DNA of 64,000 nucleotides from SZAS-79 sp965279075 (GTDB lineage Bacteria; Pseudomonadota; Gammaproteobacteria; Burkholderiales; SG8-39): contig CBDIHI010000004.1 in the NCBI GenBank assembly GCA_965279075.1, positions 87,503 to 151,502 on the forward strand, in the 5' to 3' direction. Made by a program: the position numbers and the translations under genes. Below the pieces are notes generated by a model. The model was not told where the DNA came from and made no database searches. It worked only from the letters and a program-made list of their open reading frames with translations. Positions 45,255 through 53,708 of this stretch are shown here, piece by piece (the first letter of the stretch is position 1; every line of letters begins with the position of its first letter).

Positions 45255-46109
45255 ATGAGCGCATTGCGCAAGCAGATGGATGGAGACCTGGTCGTTCGCG
45301 GCATGTCGGTGCGGACGCGGGAAGCGTATCTGGGCGCGGTGGCGGGGCTGGCGAAGCACTACGGCAGGCGTCCGGATCAGGTGAGCGAGGCCGAAGTGCA
45401 GCAGTACCTGTTGCACTTGATCGAGGAGAGGAAGCTCGCCTGGTCGAGTTGCAACATCGTGGTGCAGGGCCTGAAGTTCTTCTATCGGGTCACGCTCAAG
45501 CGCAGCGAGGCGCAGTTCGTGATCCCGCGGGCACGCACGCCCCAGAAGCTGCCGCAGATCCTGTCGCGTGAGGAGATCGCCGCGCTGATAGACCAGACGA
45601 AGCATCTCAAGCATCGCGCGATCCTGATGACGGCCTATGGCGCGGGGCTCAGACTCAACGAGATCCGCCACCTGAAGGTGAGCGACATCGATTCGGATCG
45701 CATGACGATCCGCGTCGAGCAGGGCAAAGGGGCGAAGGACCGCTACACGCTGCTCTCGTCACGGCTGCTCGAGGAGTTGCGCCGCTGCTGGCTGACGCAT
45801 CGGTCTGAGCGGTGGCTCTTTACGGGGAAGGACCCCGAGCACCCGATCGGCGAGCATACGGTGCACAGGATCTACCACGCGGCCAAGGATCGCGCGCAGA
45901 TCGCCAAGCAAGGCGGCATCCACTCGCTGCGGCACGCGTTTGCCACGCACCTGCTGGAGGCGGGCGTGGACATTCACACCATCCAGCGCCTGATGGGCCA
46001 CAGCCACATTAGCTCGACGCTGAGGTACTTTCACCTCGCGCGCAAGCACCTGGCGGGAACGCCCTCGCCCCTGGAACTGCTGCAGGCACCTCTACCCAAG
46101 CCACGGTAG
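45255..46109 (+). CDS. Tyrosine recombinase/site-specific integrase associated with IS91
   Basis: 284 residues. Both domains are complete: SAM-like N-terminus (MSVRTREAYLGAVAGLAKHY) and catalytic domain with AYGAGLRLNEIRHL (Arg), GKGAKDRYTL (Lys), HSLRHAFATHLLE (His-x-x-Arg), LMGHSHISSTLRYFH (His and Tyr). It resembles recombinases encoded beside IS91-family transposases, not IntI, since it lacks the IntI insert. The ATG at 45255 follows cgaggagacggcg. The transposase begins 6 bp after its stop, so they form one unit. It could in principle act on DNA the crippled IntI no longer processes, which is speculation. Confidence 0.9.
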   Translation: MSALRKQMDGDLVVRGMSVRTREAYLGAVAGLAKHYGRRPDQVSEAEVQQYLLHLIEERKLAWSSCNIVVQGLKFFYRVTLKRSEAQFVIPRARTPQKLPQILSREEIAALIDQTKHLKHRAILMTAYGAGLRLNEIRHLKVSDIDSDRMTIRVEQGKGAKDRYTLLSSRLLEELRRCWLTHRSERWLFTGKDPEHPIGEHTVHRIYHAAKDRAQIAKQGGIHSLRHAFATHLLEAGVDIHTIQRLMGHSHISSTLRYFHLARKHLAGTPSPLELLQAPLPKPR

Positions 46110-46115
46110 CGCGCC

Positions 46116-47309
46116 GTGGCCGCACGCCAACCGGGCGCGCGCGGCGGCAAACCGGAACTGGCCGACATCGTCCGGGCGCACGGCGCGGCGTTTCGCGCGG
46201 CGCACCGGCTTTGCTCGGTCCAGCACCGGGCGCTGCGCGCGATCGAGCGCTGCCGCACGGCCGCGCTCGGGGGCGAACTGCGCGAGTGCGACGCGTGCGG
46301 CGAGCGCCGCTACGTCTACCATTCATGCCGCAACCGCCACTGCCCCAAGTGCCAGACGCGGGCGAAGGCGCTTTGGCTCGACCAGCGCCGCGCCGAGTTG
46401 CTGCCCGTGCCGTACTTTCACCTGGTCTTCACGCTGCCCCACGAACTGAACGCGCTTGCCCAGGGCAACCCGCGCGCGCTCTACACGATGCTCTTCGCCG
46501 CGGCCTCCGAGACCCTCACCGAGTTCGGCGGCAATCCGCGCTGGCTGGGCGGCCAGATCGCCGCCACCCTCGTGCTCCACACCTGGGGCCAGACGCTCAC
46601 CCAGCACCTCCACGTGCACGCCCTGGTCGCCGCCGGCGCACTCTCCGGCGCGGACACCTGGATCCGGGCACGGCGCGGTTTCCTGTTCCCGGTGAAGGCG
46701 CTCTCGATCGTGTTCCGGGCCAAGTTCCTCGCCGCGCTGCGCGAGGCCCTCGAGCACGGCCGACTGACGCTCTCTGGCACGACCGCCGCGCTCGCAGAAC
46801 CGCACACCCGGCGCGCGCTGCTCGCGTTGCTGCGTGCCAAGGCCTGGGTCGTTTACGCCAAGCGCCCTTTCGGCGGTCCCGCCCAGGTGCTGGAGTACCT
46901 CGGGCGCTACACCCATCGCGTGGCGATCTCCAACGAGCGGCTCGTCTCGGCCGACGCAACCACGGTGCGCTTTCGCTACAAGGACTATGCCCACGGCGAC
47001 CGGCGCAGAATCATGAGCCTCGAACCCCTTGAGTTCCTGCGCCGCTTCGCCCTGCACGTCCTGCCGCGCGGCTTCAACCGCATTCGTCACTACGGCCTCA
47101 TCGCCAACCGCAGCAAGCACGACCTACTTGCGCTCGCCCGCACCGCTCTGAACGCGCCCGCTCCCGAGCCCGAGGCCTCCAGCGCCGAATCCGTCCCGGC
47201 ATTCTGGCAACGACTCACCGGCACCGACATCGCACGCTGCCCGCACTGCGATCAGGGCACCCTGCGGTTCGTCGCCTCGCTTGTACCTCAGCCCCGGCCG
47301 CCGCCATGA
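46116..47309 (+). CDS. IS91 family transposase (HUH, rolling-circle type)
   Basis: 397 residues from GTG. An N-terminal zinc-binding region (ECDACGERRYVYHSC, NRHCPKCQ) is followed by the HUH metal motif in QHLHVHALVAAG and the YLGRYTHRVAISN region with candidate catalytic tyrosines. The C-terminus ends in another Cys pair (CPHCDQGTLRF). IS91 transposases nick and move DNA by rolling circle, and can carry adjacent genes along. Full length and no frameshift, so possibly active. It lies 6 bp behind the tyrosine recombinase. Confidence 0.93.
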   Translation: MAARQPGARGGKPELADIVRAHGAAFRAAHRLCSVQHRALRAIERCRTAALGGELRECDACGERRYVYHSCRNRHCPKCQTRAKALWLDQRRAELLPVPYFHLVFTLPHELNALAQGNPRALYTMLFAAASETLTEFGGNPRWLGGQIAATLVLHTWGQTLTQHLHVHALVAAGALSGADTWIRARRGFLFPVKALSIVFRAKFLAALREALEHGRLTLSGTTAALAEPHTRRALLALLRAKAWVVYAKRPFGGPAQVLEYLGRYTHRVAISNERLVSADATTVRFRYKDYAHGDRRRIMSLEPLEFLRRFALHVLPRGFNRIRHYGLIANRSKHDLLALARTALNAPAPEPEASSAESVPAFWQRLTGTDIARCPHCDQGTLRFVASLVPQPRPPP

Positions 47310-47555
47310 GCGCGCTCGACCGAAACCACTTTCCGCCCTTTACCTCACCGCCGCCTTCCCTGGCGCGCCGACTCCGCTCGCCCATACCCGGTGCGTTGAC
47401 CGTACTTCGGCCCTCTGCCATAGTACGAACATCGAATTTCCAAGACCGGCAAGCGATCCGATACCCACATGCACGCCGCTCCACACCTCGCGCCTCTCCC
47501 ACGGCCGCATTCAATTCCCAAGTACCACCGGCTCCGCTCTGAATCCAGCGGTTCA
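47310..47555. other. Gene-free stretch between IS91 transposase and attC1
   Basis: About 245 bp with no convincing gene. It should contain the right end of the IS91 element and perhaps the remains of the original cassette. Only short open frames that look random are present. Confidence 0.5.
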
Positions 47556-47614
47556 GTCCAACTGATCGTATCCGTCATGCTCGCGCACGCCGGATACGAC
47601 CCTGTTCGTTAGGC
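47556..47614 (+). repeat. attC site 1
   Basis: The 59-bp site starts with gtccaac (RYYYAAC) and ends with gttaggc (GTTRRRY). The inner arms tcgtatccg and cggatacga are exact complements over 9 bases, separated by about 16 bases. This is the near-palindromic attC design that folds in single-stranded form for IntI. It ends the recombinase/IS91 cassette and opens the methyltransferase cassette. Confidence 0.85.
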
Positions 47615-47691
47615 CTCAAACCGACGCGCACACGGCGGCAGCGCTAACGTCGATACCGTCACCAACCGTTAACCGAAGAAGGAGCGATTAG

Positions 47692-48504
47692 ATGAATCCG
47701 AACAAGACACTGTGGGAAAAGGGCGACTTCACGCGCATCGCCGAGACCATGCGCGAAAGCGGAGAGGCGCTTGTCGACAAGATTGGCATCACGAAAGGCC
47801 TTAAGGTGCTGGACCTCGGATGCGGTGATGGAACCACCGCCATCCCCGAGGCGAAACGCGGTGCCGACGTACTCGGCGTGGACATCGCGAGCAACCTCGT
47901 CGCCGCGGGCAACAAGCGTGCAAGGGAGCTGGGGCTCGCCAACTGCAGGTTTCAGGAGGGCGATGCCTCCGACATGCAGGGAGTGCAGGACCGGAGCTTC
48001 GACCTGGTCGTAAGCATCTTCGGCGCGATGTTCGCGCCCAAGCCATTCGATGTAGCGAAAGAGATGGTCCGCGTCACCCGGCCGGGGGGACGCATCATCA
48101 TGGGAAACTGGATCCCCAACGATCCGACGCTGGTCGCGCAGATCCTGAAGATCAGTTCGGCGTTCACGCCGCCGCCGCCGGAAGGCTTCGTCAGCCCGAT
48201 GACCTGGGGCGTCGAGAGCAGCGTCACCGAGCGCTTTGTCGCTGCCGGAGTTCCGGCGGGGAAGATATCCTTCGTGCGTGACACGTTTACCTTCAATTCT
48301 TCCGGCACGCCGGCGGAGTTCGTCGGCCGGTTCAAGAACTACTACGGGCCGACCATGAATGCCTTCGACGCGGCAGACAAGAGCGGGCGAGTTGCGGACC
48401 TGCAGAGGCAGTTGGAGGATCTGTGCACGGCACAGAACAAGAGCTCACGCAAGGACATGACCTCCATTCCCGCCACGTTCTTGCGCGTGACGGTTGCGCT
48501 TTGA
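47692..48504 (+). CDS. Class I SAM-dependent methyltransferase (cassette gene)
   Basis: 270 residues. Motif I is KVLDLGCGDGTTAIPEAKRG with the following acidic LGVDIASN, then the post-motif FQEGDASDMQG and VVSIFGAMFAPKPFDVAKEM. It is in the UbiE/arsenite-methyltransferase-like group; substrate not predictable. It starts 78 bp after attC1 with gaaggagcgatta as ribosome site and ends 27 bp before attC2, so it fits one integron cassette exactly. The first part of the cassette would hold any promoter of its own. Confidence 0.88.
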   Translation: MNPNKTLWEKGDFTRIAETMRESGEALVDKIGITKGLKVLDLGCGDGTTAIPEAKRGADVLGVDIASNLVAAGNKRARELGLANCRFQEGDASDMQGVQDRSFDLVVSIFGAMFAPKPFDVAKEMVRVTRPGGRIIMGNWIPNDPTLVAQILKISSAFTPPPPEGFVSPMTWGVESSVTERFVAAGVPAGKISFVRDTFTFNSSGTPAEFVGRFKNYYGPTMNAFDAADKSGRVADLQRQLEDLCTAQNKSSRKDMTSIPATFLRVTVAL

Positions 48505-48530
48505 CGGTGAGGCTTCATTTTGAGGCCTGA

Positions 48531-48619
48531 GCCTAACTTCAGGTCGAGTGGACGGGCCACGAGCGCACTGCCATATCGAGGGACAACGCGGCAGGCCCGC
48601 CGCTCACCAATACGTTGAG
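48531..48619 (+). repeat. attC site 2, left part, interrupted by IS1182
   Basis: It begins gcctaac (48531-48537). The inner arms gagtggacgggcc and ggcccgccgctc are imperfect complements, and the piece runs to cgttgag at the IS border. A further core-like gttgggc lies at 50357-50363 just beyond the right end of the IS. The simplest reading is one attC cut at its final core box by IS1182. This would block normal excision of the methyltransferase cassette. Confidence 0.65.
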
Positions 48620-48702
48620 GCTGTATAAAAAGTCCCCATTCGTGTCCTCGATTCCCACCTTCAATCGTTACTCGTAGAGAGCGACTCGAAGGGAGAAGAA
48701 GA

Positions 48703-50226
48703 ATGGCGCGCTACAAGATCGTGGACCGAAGCCCCAGGTTTTTGCCGATCGTGCTGGATGCGCAGCTGATGGCCGGGAGCTTCGAATACGCCCTGGACTA
48801 TCTGATCGACACTGAGATGGACCTCTCGGAAATCGCGAAGCGCTACCGCAACGACGATACCGGCGCCCCGGCCTACGATCCGGCGGTGCTGCTCAAGATC
48901 GTGCTGCTTGCCTACAGCCGCGGAATCGTCAGCAGCCGAGCGATCGAGCGCCTGTGCCGGGAGAACGTGCTGTTCATGGCGATTTCGGGGGACAGCGCCC
49001 CGCAGTTCACGACGATCGCCAAGTTCATCCGCGAACTGGGAGAGCAAGCATCGGCGATCTTCACTCAGGTGCTGCTGATCTGCGACCGGCAGGGATTGAT
49101 CGGGCGGCAGATGTTCGCCATCGATGGGGTGAAGCTGCCGAGCAACGCCGACAAGAAGAGGAGTGGCACCCATGCGGAGCTCGCGCACGAGGCCGAGCGT
49201 ATGGAGAGAGCGGTAGAGAAGATACTCGAGGCGCATCGGAGCCGCGACGAGAGCAAGGACGCAGGCGAAGCGGGGTCGCTGGACAGTGAGCGTATCGAGC
49301 GCCTGCAGACGGAAGCCAAGCGCATCCGAGGGTTCCTTGCTACGAACGCCGAACGCCGCTCGGAGAAGGGAGCGCTGAGAAAGAGCAACGTCACCGATAA
49401 CGACAGCGCGAAGATGGCGACCTCCAAGGGCGTGATCCAGGGCTACACGGCGGTTGCGGCGGTGGATGGCAAGGCGCAGGTGATCGTGGCGGCCCAGGCG
49501 CACGGTTCGGGAAGCGAACAGAGCGTGCTGCTGCCGATGGTGGAGAGGACGAACCCGATGCGCACCGATCAGACCATCATCACGGCGGACGCGGGCTATC
49601 ACAGCGAGGCGAACCTGAAGGCGCTGCACGATGCCGGGGTGCCGGCGCTGGTGGCCGATGGACTTATGCGCCGGCGCGACGAGCGCTTCGCGAGTCAGGC
49701 ACGCTATAAGGCGCTACCCGATCCGCTCTACGACAAGGCGGCCGCGGGTAAGCCCCCGGACGCAAAATTCCAACCCAGCGACTTCAGCTATGACGCGACC
49801 ACCCAAACCTGTATCTGCCCGGCCGGCAAGAAGCTCTACTCAACCGGTAGTGCTTGTTCAACACACGGCCGCATGCATCACAAATTCCAGGGCGCCAAAC
49901 GCGATTGCGTGCCCTGCGACTTGAGAGACAAGTGCTTGCGCCACCCGGAGAGAACGCAGACACGGCAGGTGGCGTTCTTCTACAAGAATCAGAACTCGCC
50001 GCTGCGCTACACCGAGCGAATGAAGGCGGCGATCGACAGTGAGCGGGGACGCAAGCTCTACGGGCGGCGGCTCGCGATCGTGGAGCCCGTGTTCGCCAAC
50101 CTGCGGCACAACAAACGGCTGGACCGCTTTACCCTGCGCACGCAGGCCAAGGTGAACACGCAGTGGCATCTGTATTGCCTGGTTCACAACATCGGGAAGC
50201 TGGCGCATCATGGATACGGGAAATAG
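48703..50226 (+). CDS. IS1182 family transposase (DDE)
   Basis: 507 residues, full length. The N-terminal domain (MARYKIVDRSPRFLPIVLD, YDPAVLLKIVLLAYSRGI), the catalytic core with MFAIDGVKLPSNADKKRSG (first Asp) and ITADAGYHSEANLKAL (second Asp), and a C-terminal Cys-rich part (CICPAGKKLY, CVPCDLRDKCLRHP) before PVFANLRHNKRLDRFTLR (Glu region is VEPVFANL) fit the IS1182/transposase_11 type. The intact frame and exact terminal repeats suggest recent activity. A strong terminator follows within the element. Confidence 0.93.
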   Translation: MARYKIVDRSPRFLPIVLDAQLMAGSFEYALDYLIDTEMDLSEIAKRYRNDDTGAPAYDPAVLLKIVLLAYSRGIVSSRAIERLCRENVLFMAISGDSAPQFTTIAKFIRELGEQASAIFTQVLLICDRQGLIGRQMFAIDGVKLPSNADKKRSGTHAELAHEAERMERAVEKILEAHRSRDESKDAGEAGSLDSERIERLQTEAKRIRGFLATNAERRSEKGALRKSNVTDNDSAKMATSKGVIQGYTAVAAVDGKAQVIVAAQAHGSGSEQSVLLPMVERTNPMRTDQTIITADAGYHSEANLKALHDAGVPALVADGLMRRRDERFASQARYKALPDPLYDKAAAGKPPDAKFQPSDFSYDATTQTCICPAGKKLYSTGSACSTHGRMHHKFQGAKRDCVPCDLRDKCLRHPERTQTRQVAFFYKNQNSPLRYTERMKAAIDSERGRKLYGRRLAIVEPVFANLRHNKRLDRFTLRTQAKVNTQWHLYCLVHNIGKLAHHGYGK

Positions 50227-50326
50227 GAAGCAGGAGCAAAAGTCGCTCGCCCAAGTGAAACCCACCAAGCGATGGTCATGAAAATGATGCCGACAAACAC
50301 GCCGCGCAGCTTCGGACTCCAGCGGT

Positions 50327-50346
50327 CCCGCCAAAGGCGGGTTTTT
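50327..50346 (+). terminator. Rho-independent terminator at the IS1182 right end
   Basis: cccgcc-aaa-ggcggg forms a perfect 6-bp GC stem with a 3-base loop followed by five T. It ends transposase transcription and would also stop read-through from the integron promoter into the GST cassette. The T-run overlaps the right terminal repeat. Confidence 0.85.
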
Positions 50347-50422
50347 ATACAGCTTCGTTGGGCCGTCCGTGGATATAATCGCCGGGCCTCATCACCTTAG
50401 GCGCACTCGCCATGTCGCAGAA

Positions 50423-51214
50423 ATGACCAATCCGACCGTACATCACATCCCCGTCTGCCCCTTCTGTCAGCGACTTGAAATCCTGTTGGCGCTGAAGGGG
50501 CGGCGACAAGAAGTCGGTTTTCGTGTTGTCGACATCACCCGACCCCGGCCTGATTGGCTGCTGCAGAAGACACGCGGCACCACTGCACTGCCGATCCTGG
50601 AGACCTCGGGCGGGGATGTCATCAAGGAGAGTTTGGTCATCCTGCAGTACTTCGAGGATGTCTACCCGGAACGCCCGGTCGCCCAGCGGGACCCCTACCG
50701 GAGGGCCGTGGAGAGCATGCTGACGAGGATGGAGGGTGAGTTCTGCACCCATGGCTACGTGTGGGTGATGAACCAGAATCCCGAGCGCCGGGACGCCCTC
50801 AGGGCGGGCATGCTGAAGCAGTACGAGCGGCTGAACGAGTTCCTGCTGGAACATGCCCCTTCCGGTCAGTTTCTGTTCGAGGAGTTCGGGTGGGCCGAGA
50901 CTGTCTTCACTCCATTCTTCATGCGGTTCTGGTTTCTCGAGTACTACGAGGACTTCCGGTTGCCCGATGGGGAGCGATTCGCGCGCGTGCGCAAATGGAT
51001 TGACGCCTGCGTTGCTCATCCGGCGGCACAGCAGGTGACGAAGGAAGAGATCGTCAAGCTCTACTACGACTACGCCAAGGGGGCGGGGAACGGCGCGCTG
51101 CTCCCCGGCCGCGGCAAATCGTCTTTCACATTCGAGCCGGATTGGCGTGTCCGTCCATGGCCGCCGAAGAACAAGTACGAGCACAGCGCGACCGATAATG
51201 AATTGGGTTTGTGA
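50423..51214 (+). CDS. Glutathione S-transferase family protein with CPFC motif (cassette gene)
   Basis: 263 residues. The thioredoxin-like N-terminus has VHHIPVCPFCQRLEILL with a glutaredoxin-type CPFC site, GTTALPILE with the cis-Pro, and DVIKESLVILQYFEDVYP (glutathione-binding ES). The helical C-terminal domain follows. Omega- and beta-like GSTs with a Cys site act as thiol transferases or dehalogenases. The ATG at 50423 was chosen since the family starts directly at the first strand. It lies between the right remnant of attC2 and attC3, so it is the third cassette. No close ribosome site is evident. Confidence 0.85.
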   Translation: MTNPTVHHIPVCPFCQRLEILLALKGRRQEVGFRVVDITRPRPDWLLQKTRGTTALPILETSGGDVIKESLVILQYFEDVYPERPVAQRDPYRRAVESMLTRMEGEFCTHGYVWVMNQNPERRDALRAGMLKQYERLNEFLLEHAPSGQFLFEEFGWAETVFTPFFMRFWFLEYYEDFRLPDGERFARVRKWIDACVAHPAAQQVTKEEIVKLYYDYAKGAGNGALLPGRGKSSFTFEPDWRVRPWPPKNKYEHSATDNELGL

Positions 51215-51234
51215 CACATGTCGCCTGGCCGGCT

Positions 51235-51303
51235 GCCCAACCCCGCGTTCCGGCGGACGCACCGGGAGGAAGCCGCGTCGCTCCGCTGAACTTCACGTTG
51301 AGC
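51235..51303 (+). repeat. attC site 3
   Basis: A 69-bp site from gcccaac (51235-51241) to gttgagc (51297-51303), both fitting the IntI core rules. Inner arms gttccggcggacgc and gcgtcgctccgctgaac are imperfect complements with extra-helical bases, as attC folding needs. It starts 20 bp after the GST stop codon and marks the last attC that I can find. Confidence 0.82.
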
Positions 51304-51423
51304 CCGTATCCAAACCCGGCAATGGCGCCGACTTCGCGCCGGAGTTTCGCCGCGAGCGTGTCGCAGTCACCGTTTGACCATGGGCGCCGCGGACGGGCGG
51401 TCATTTCCTTAGAGGAGTAGAAA

Positions 51424-51825
51424 ATGGATGTAGAAAAGCTTTCGCGGCGTTGGTTTATGGCGGCGATCACGTATTTTGTGATCGGCATCGGCTTCGGGGT
51501 GTACATGGGGGCGAGCGGCAACCACACGCTGTTCACGGTGCACGCGCACATAAACCTTCTTGGCTGGGCCTCGATGGGCCTCACGGGGCTGCTGTATCGC
51601 TCCTTTCCCGCCGCGGCGCGGACCCGCCTTGCCGCGTGGCACTTTTGGCTGTATCAACTGGCCGTGCCGGTGATGCTGCTCGCGGTCGCCGCCATCTACT
51701 CGGGCGTCAAGAATGCCGATCCGGTCGCCGGCGCCGCCTCCGTGGCGGTGTTCGTTTCCGTGCTGCTGTTCTGGTGGGCCATTTTCTCGGCGCGAAACGG
51801 CACCGCGGCGACCGGGCCGCGGTAG
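51424..51825 (+). CDS. Four-helix membrane protein, cytochrome oxidase subunit I-like fragment family
   Basis: 133 residues with about four membrane helices. VHAHINLLGWASMGLTGLLY resembles the conserved His-containing helix of heme-copper oxidase subunit I, but the protein is far too short to be the enzyme. Such small CcoN-like proteins are widespread and uncharacterised. The start follows cttagaggagtagaaa. It begins 120 bp after attC3 and has no attC behind it, so it may be the first gene right of the array or a cassette that lost its site. A hairpin (cggcga-ctt-tcgccg, 51826-51840) follows the stop. Confidence 0.75.
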   Translation: MDVEKLSRRWFMAAITYFVIGIGFGVYMGASGNHTLFTVHAHINLLGWASMGLTGLLYRSFPAAARTRLAAWHFWLYQLAVPVMLLAVAAIYSGVKNADPVAGAASVAVFVSVLLFWWAIFSARNGTAATGPR

Positions 51826-52007
51826 CGGCGACTTTCGCCGAGTTCGGACGTTGGAGAAGTGCGGACAGGTATTGACGCTGCGGCGTTGCGGCAGTGCGTT
51901 GCCGGATTCGCCGGATTTCCGCGGTCGACCCGAAGCCGGCATTCGCTTTGCGCCGGTCCCGGGATGTATATTCCTAGACTCTGGACACGCAAACTCTGGG
52001 GGGAGCC

Positions 52008-53003
52008 ATGCGCGACGTGACGCGGCTTTTGACGCGGTTCTTCTTGATCACCGCGATTTTCATTCCGGTCGCGATGGCACAAGACTTGACCAAGCCAAAG
52101 CGTATTGGCTACGTTGTTTATGGATCGTCCGAAGTGCGCGGTCACTTGGAGCGGGCTTTTCTCGAAGGCATGCGCGACCAGGGCTACGTGGAGGGGAAGA
52201 ATTTGGTCGTTGAGCGCATCTATGCGGAGAGCGACTCGGGACGGCTGCGTGAAGGCGCGCGCGCCTTGGCGGCATTGAAGCTCGATGCAATCGTCACCAC
52301 TTGTTCGCCGTCCACGAAAGCGGTCAAGGAATCGACCTTGCCTTTCGGCACGCCGGTCCTCATGTCGGCCGTGTCGGACCCGGTCGGGCAGCGACTGATC
52401 CAGAGTTTGTCCCGCCCGGGTGGCAACGTTTCCGGACGCGCAAGCCAGGGCGAGGAAGTCTTGCCGAAGATGCTCGAGCTTCTTACCGCCGCATCGCCGA
52501 ACGCCGGGCGTGTGGCGGTGCTGTACAACACCCAGAATTCCGTGCATCCGAATCTTTGGTCCGCGCTGCGAGATAACGCCGGATCGCTCGGCGTGGAGCT
52601 GGTGCGAATCGACATCGGCAGCCTGGCGGAACTTCCGACGGCATTCGAAAGGATGGCGAAGGAGCGTTTCCGCGCGTTGCTGGTTCTTGGCGACGACCCG
52701 ATGACGTTCACCGGGAGGGCGCAAGTCGTCGCGCTTGCGCGGAAAAGCGGCATTCCCGCCATTTTCGGCGTGAGCGAGTTCGTCGAGCAAGGCGGACTGA
52801 TGAGCTACGGCGAGAATTATTCCAACAGCTACCGTAGCACGGCCTCCCACGTCGGCAAGGTTCTCGCGGGGTCACGGCCCGCCGAACTACCCGTCGAGCG
52901 CCCCACGAGATTCGAACTGGTGATCAATTTGAAAACCGCCAAGGCGCTCGGCCTCAAATTTCCGCAGTCGATTCTCGTTCGCGCGGACCGGGTGATCGAA
53001 TAG
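52008..53003 (+). CDS. ABC-type substrate-binding protein (TrpX/DUF534-like)
   Basis: 331 residues. A signal peptide (about 1-24, ending AMAQ) precedes a two-lobe binding fold: RIGYVVYGSSEVRGHLE, then MRDQGYVEGKNLVVERIYAE, LSRPGGNVSG and the family C-terminus FELVINLKTAKALGL. Members bind amino acids or other small molecules for ABC importers, yet here there is no permease or ATPase gene. A similar gene lies at 54062. The start has a ggggggag ribosome site. Ligand unknown. Confidence 0.88.
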   Translation: MRDVTRLLTRFFLITAIFIPVAMAQDLTKPKRIGYVVYGSSEVRGHLERAFLEGMRDQGYVEGKNLVVERIYAESDSGRLREGARALAALKLDAIVTTCSPSTKAVKESTLPFGTPVLMSAVSDPVGQRLIQSLSRPGGNVSGRASQGEEVLPKMLELLTAASPNAGRVAVLYNTQNSVHPNLWSALRDNAGSLGVELVRIDIGSLAELPTAFERMAKERFRALLVLGDDPMTFTGRAQVVALARKSGIPAIFGVSEFVEQGGLMSYGENYSNSYRSTASHVGKVLAGSRPAELPVERPTRFELVINLKTAKALGLKFPQSILVRADRVIE

Positions 53004-53160
53004 CGGATGGGCGAGTTTAGGAAACCGGCCGATTGCGGACCTCTCAGGGACACATGCATGTCGCCGCATCACAAGCCAATCGAGCCGACGTTGATCTTTT
53101 GGCTGAGCTGATAGGGCCGATTTTTGGGCTGCTTAACGATATCAAGCTGGAGTGATGATC

Positions 53161-53685
53161 ATGCAAACGAGTGTCTACGGTGTCCAGAAGCCTCTGAAGG
53201 CGCAATATAAGGAGAAGCCCGAGTCGGCAATGGTCACCGACCATGCCAAGACATCGGGCGAAGTGGCGTCGGATCCGTTTCACTCCAAGGTCGAACCAAT
53301 GGACGGGTGCGGCGTATCAATCCCGATCGGCGTTCACGCGGCGGTCGGGGGACCGCATGACGCTCCGACCCCCGGTGATCTACTCTGCGCCGCGCTCGCA
53401 GCGTGCCAGGACTCGGCGGTGCGGATGGTCGCTAACATTCTAGGCGTCGAACTGACTGAGTTGGAAGTCCGGGTAATGGCAGCGGCTGACGTACGCGGCG
53501 CGATGGCTATGGATCCGGCTGTGCCAGTAGGCTTCCAATCCATCACATGTGACGTGAGGCTTAGGGCAAAGGAGGGAACATCACCTGAGCTGTTACAAAA
53601 GCTTACGGTCGCGGCGGAACGGTGTTGCGTCGTGCAGCAGACGCTCAAGGCACCTCCGGCTGTGAAGACGAGCTTCACCTTTTAG
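53161..53685 (+). CDS. OsmC family protein
   Basis: 174 residues (two further in-frame starts lie 6 and 9 bp upstream; the ctggag site fits the ATG at 53161 best). The two OsmC cysteines are in GDLLCAALAACQDSAVRMV and AAERCCVVQQTLKA. OsmC/Ohr proteins are thiol peroxidases that remove organic hydroperoxides using lipoyl partners. It is 23 bp upstream of dfrB and should share its transcript. Confidence 0.85.
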   Translation: MQTSVYGVQKPLKAQYKEKPESAMVTDHAKTSGEVASDPFHSKVEPMDGCGVSIPIGVHAAVGGPHDAPTPGDLLCAALAACQDSAVRMVANILGVELTELEVRVMAAADVRGAMAMDPAVPVGFQSITCDVRLRAKEGTSPELLQKLTVAAERCCVVQQTLKAPPAVKTSFTF

Positions 53686-53708
53686 CAACGTCAGGGTGGA
53701 GGTGAGGT

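Larger units (their letters stand above)
45106..47555. mobile_element. IS91-family element with accessory tyrosine recombinase (ends approximate)
   Basis: Two genes, a tyrosine recombinase and an IS91-type HUH transposase, fill the interval between the candidate attI and attC1. IS91 elements lack inverted repeats and target duplications, so the ends cannot be set from one sequence; the coordinates are the outer limits. A small hairpin (accgc-ttc-gcggt, 45109-45121) lies at the left. About 245 bp after the transposase hold no gene. Whether the element was inserted into a cassette or was captured as one is open. Confidence 0.5.
48620..50353. mobile_element. IS1182-family insertion sequence
   Basis: Terminal inverted repeats gctgtataaaaa (48620-48631) and tttttatacagc (50342-50353) match exactly for 12 bases. 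They bound one full-length transposase gene. No clear target duplication is visible (left flank acgttgag, right flank ttcgttgg). The element sits exactly at the end of attC2, so it may prefer hairpin-forming targets, as some insertion sequences do. Confidence 0.82.
44088..51303. mobile_element. Chromosomal integron with short cassette array
   Basis: The parts in order are intI (minus strand), a candidate attI at 45059-45105, a cassette with tyrosine recombinase and IS91 genes, attC1 (47556-47614), a methyltransferase cassette, attC2 (48531 onward, split by IS1182), a glutathione transferase cassette and attC3 (51235-51303). All cassette genes read away from intI, as expected. No further attC was found to the right of 51303. 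The deleted intI suggests the array is frozen unless an intact IntI is supplied elsewhere in the genome. Confidence 0.85.

Noticed and set aside
50221..50363. A separate attC ending in gttgggc to the right of IS1182
   Set aside because: No start core occurs within the preceding 150 bp (nearest is gcccaag); better read as the right remnant of the attC split by the IS.
51826..51840. Hairpin cggcga-ctt-tcgccg after the membrane protein gene
   Set aside because: Stem is only 6 bp and no T-tract follows, so a terminator is not claimed.
53090..53137. gttgatc and gcttaac, resembling integron core sites before OsmC
   Set aside because: The order is reversed for a + strand attC, gttgatc breaks the RRR rule and no paired arms lie between them.
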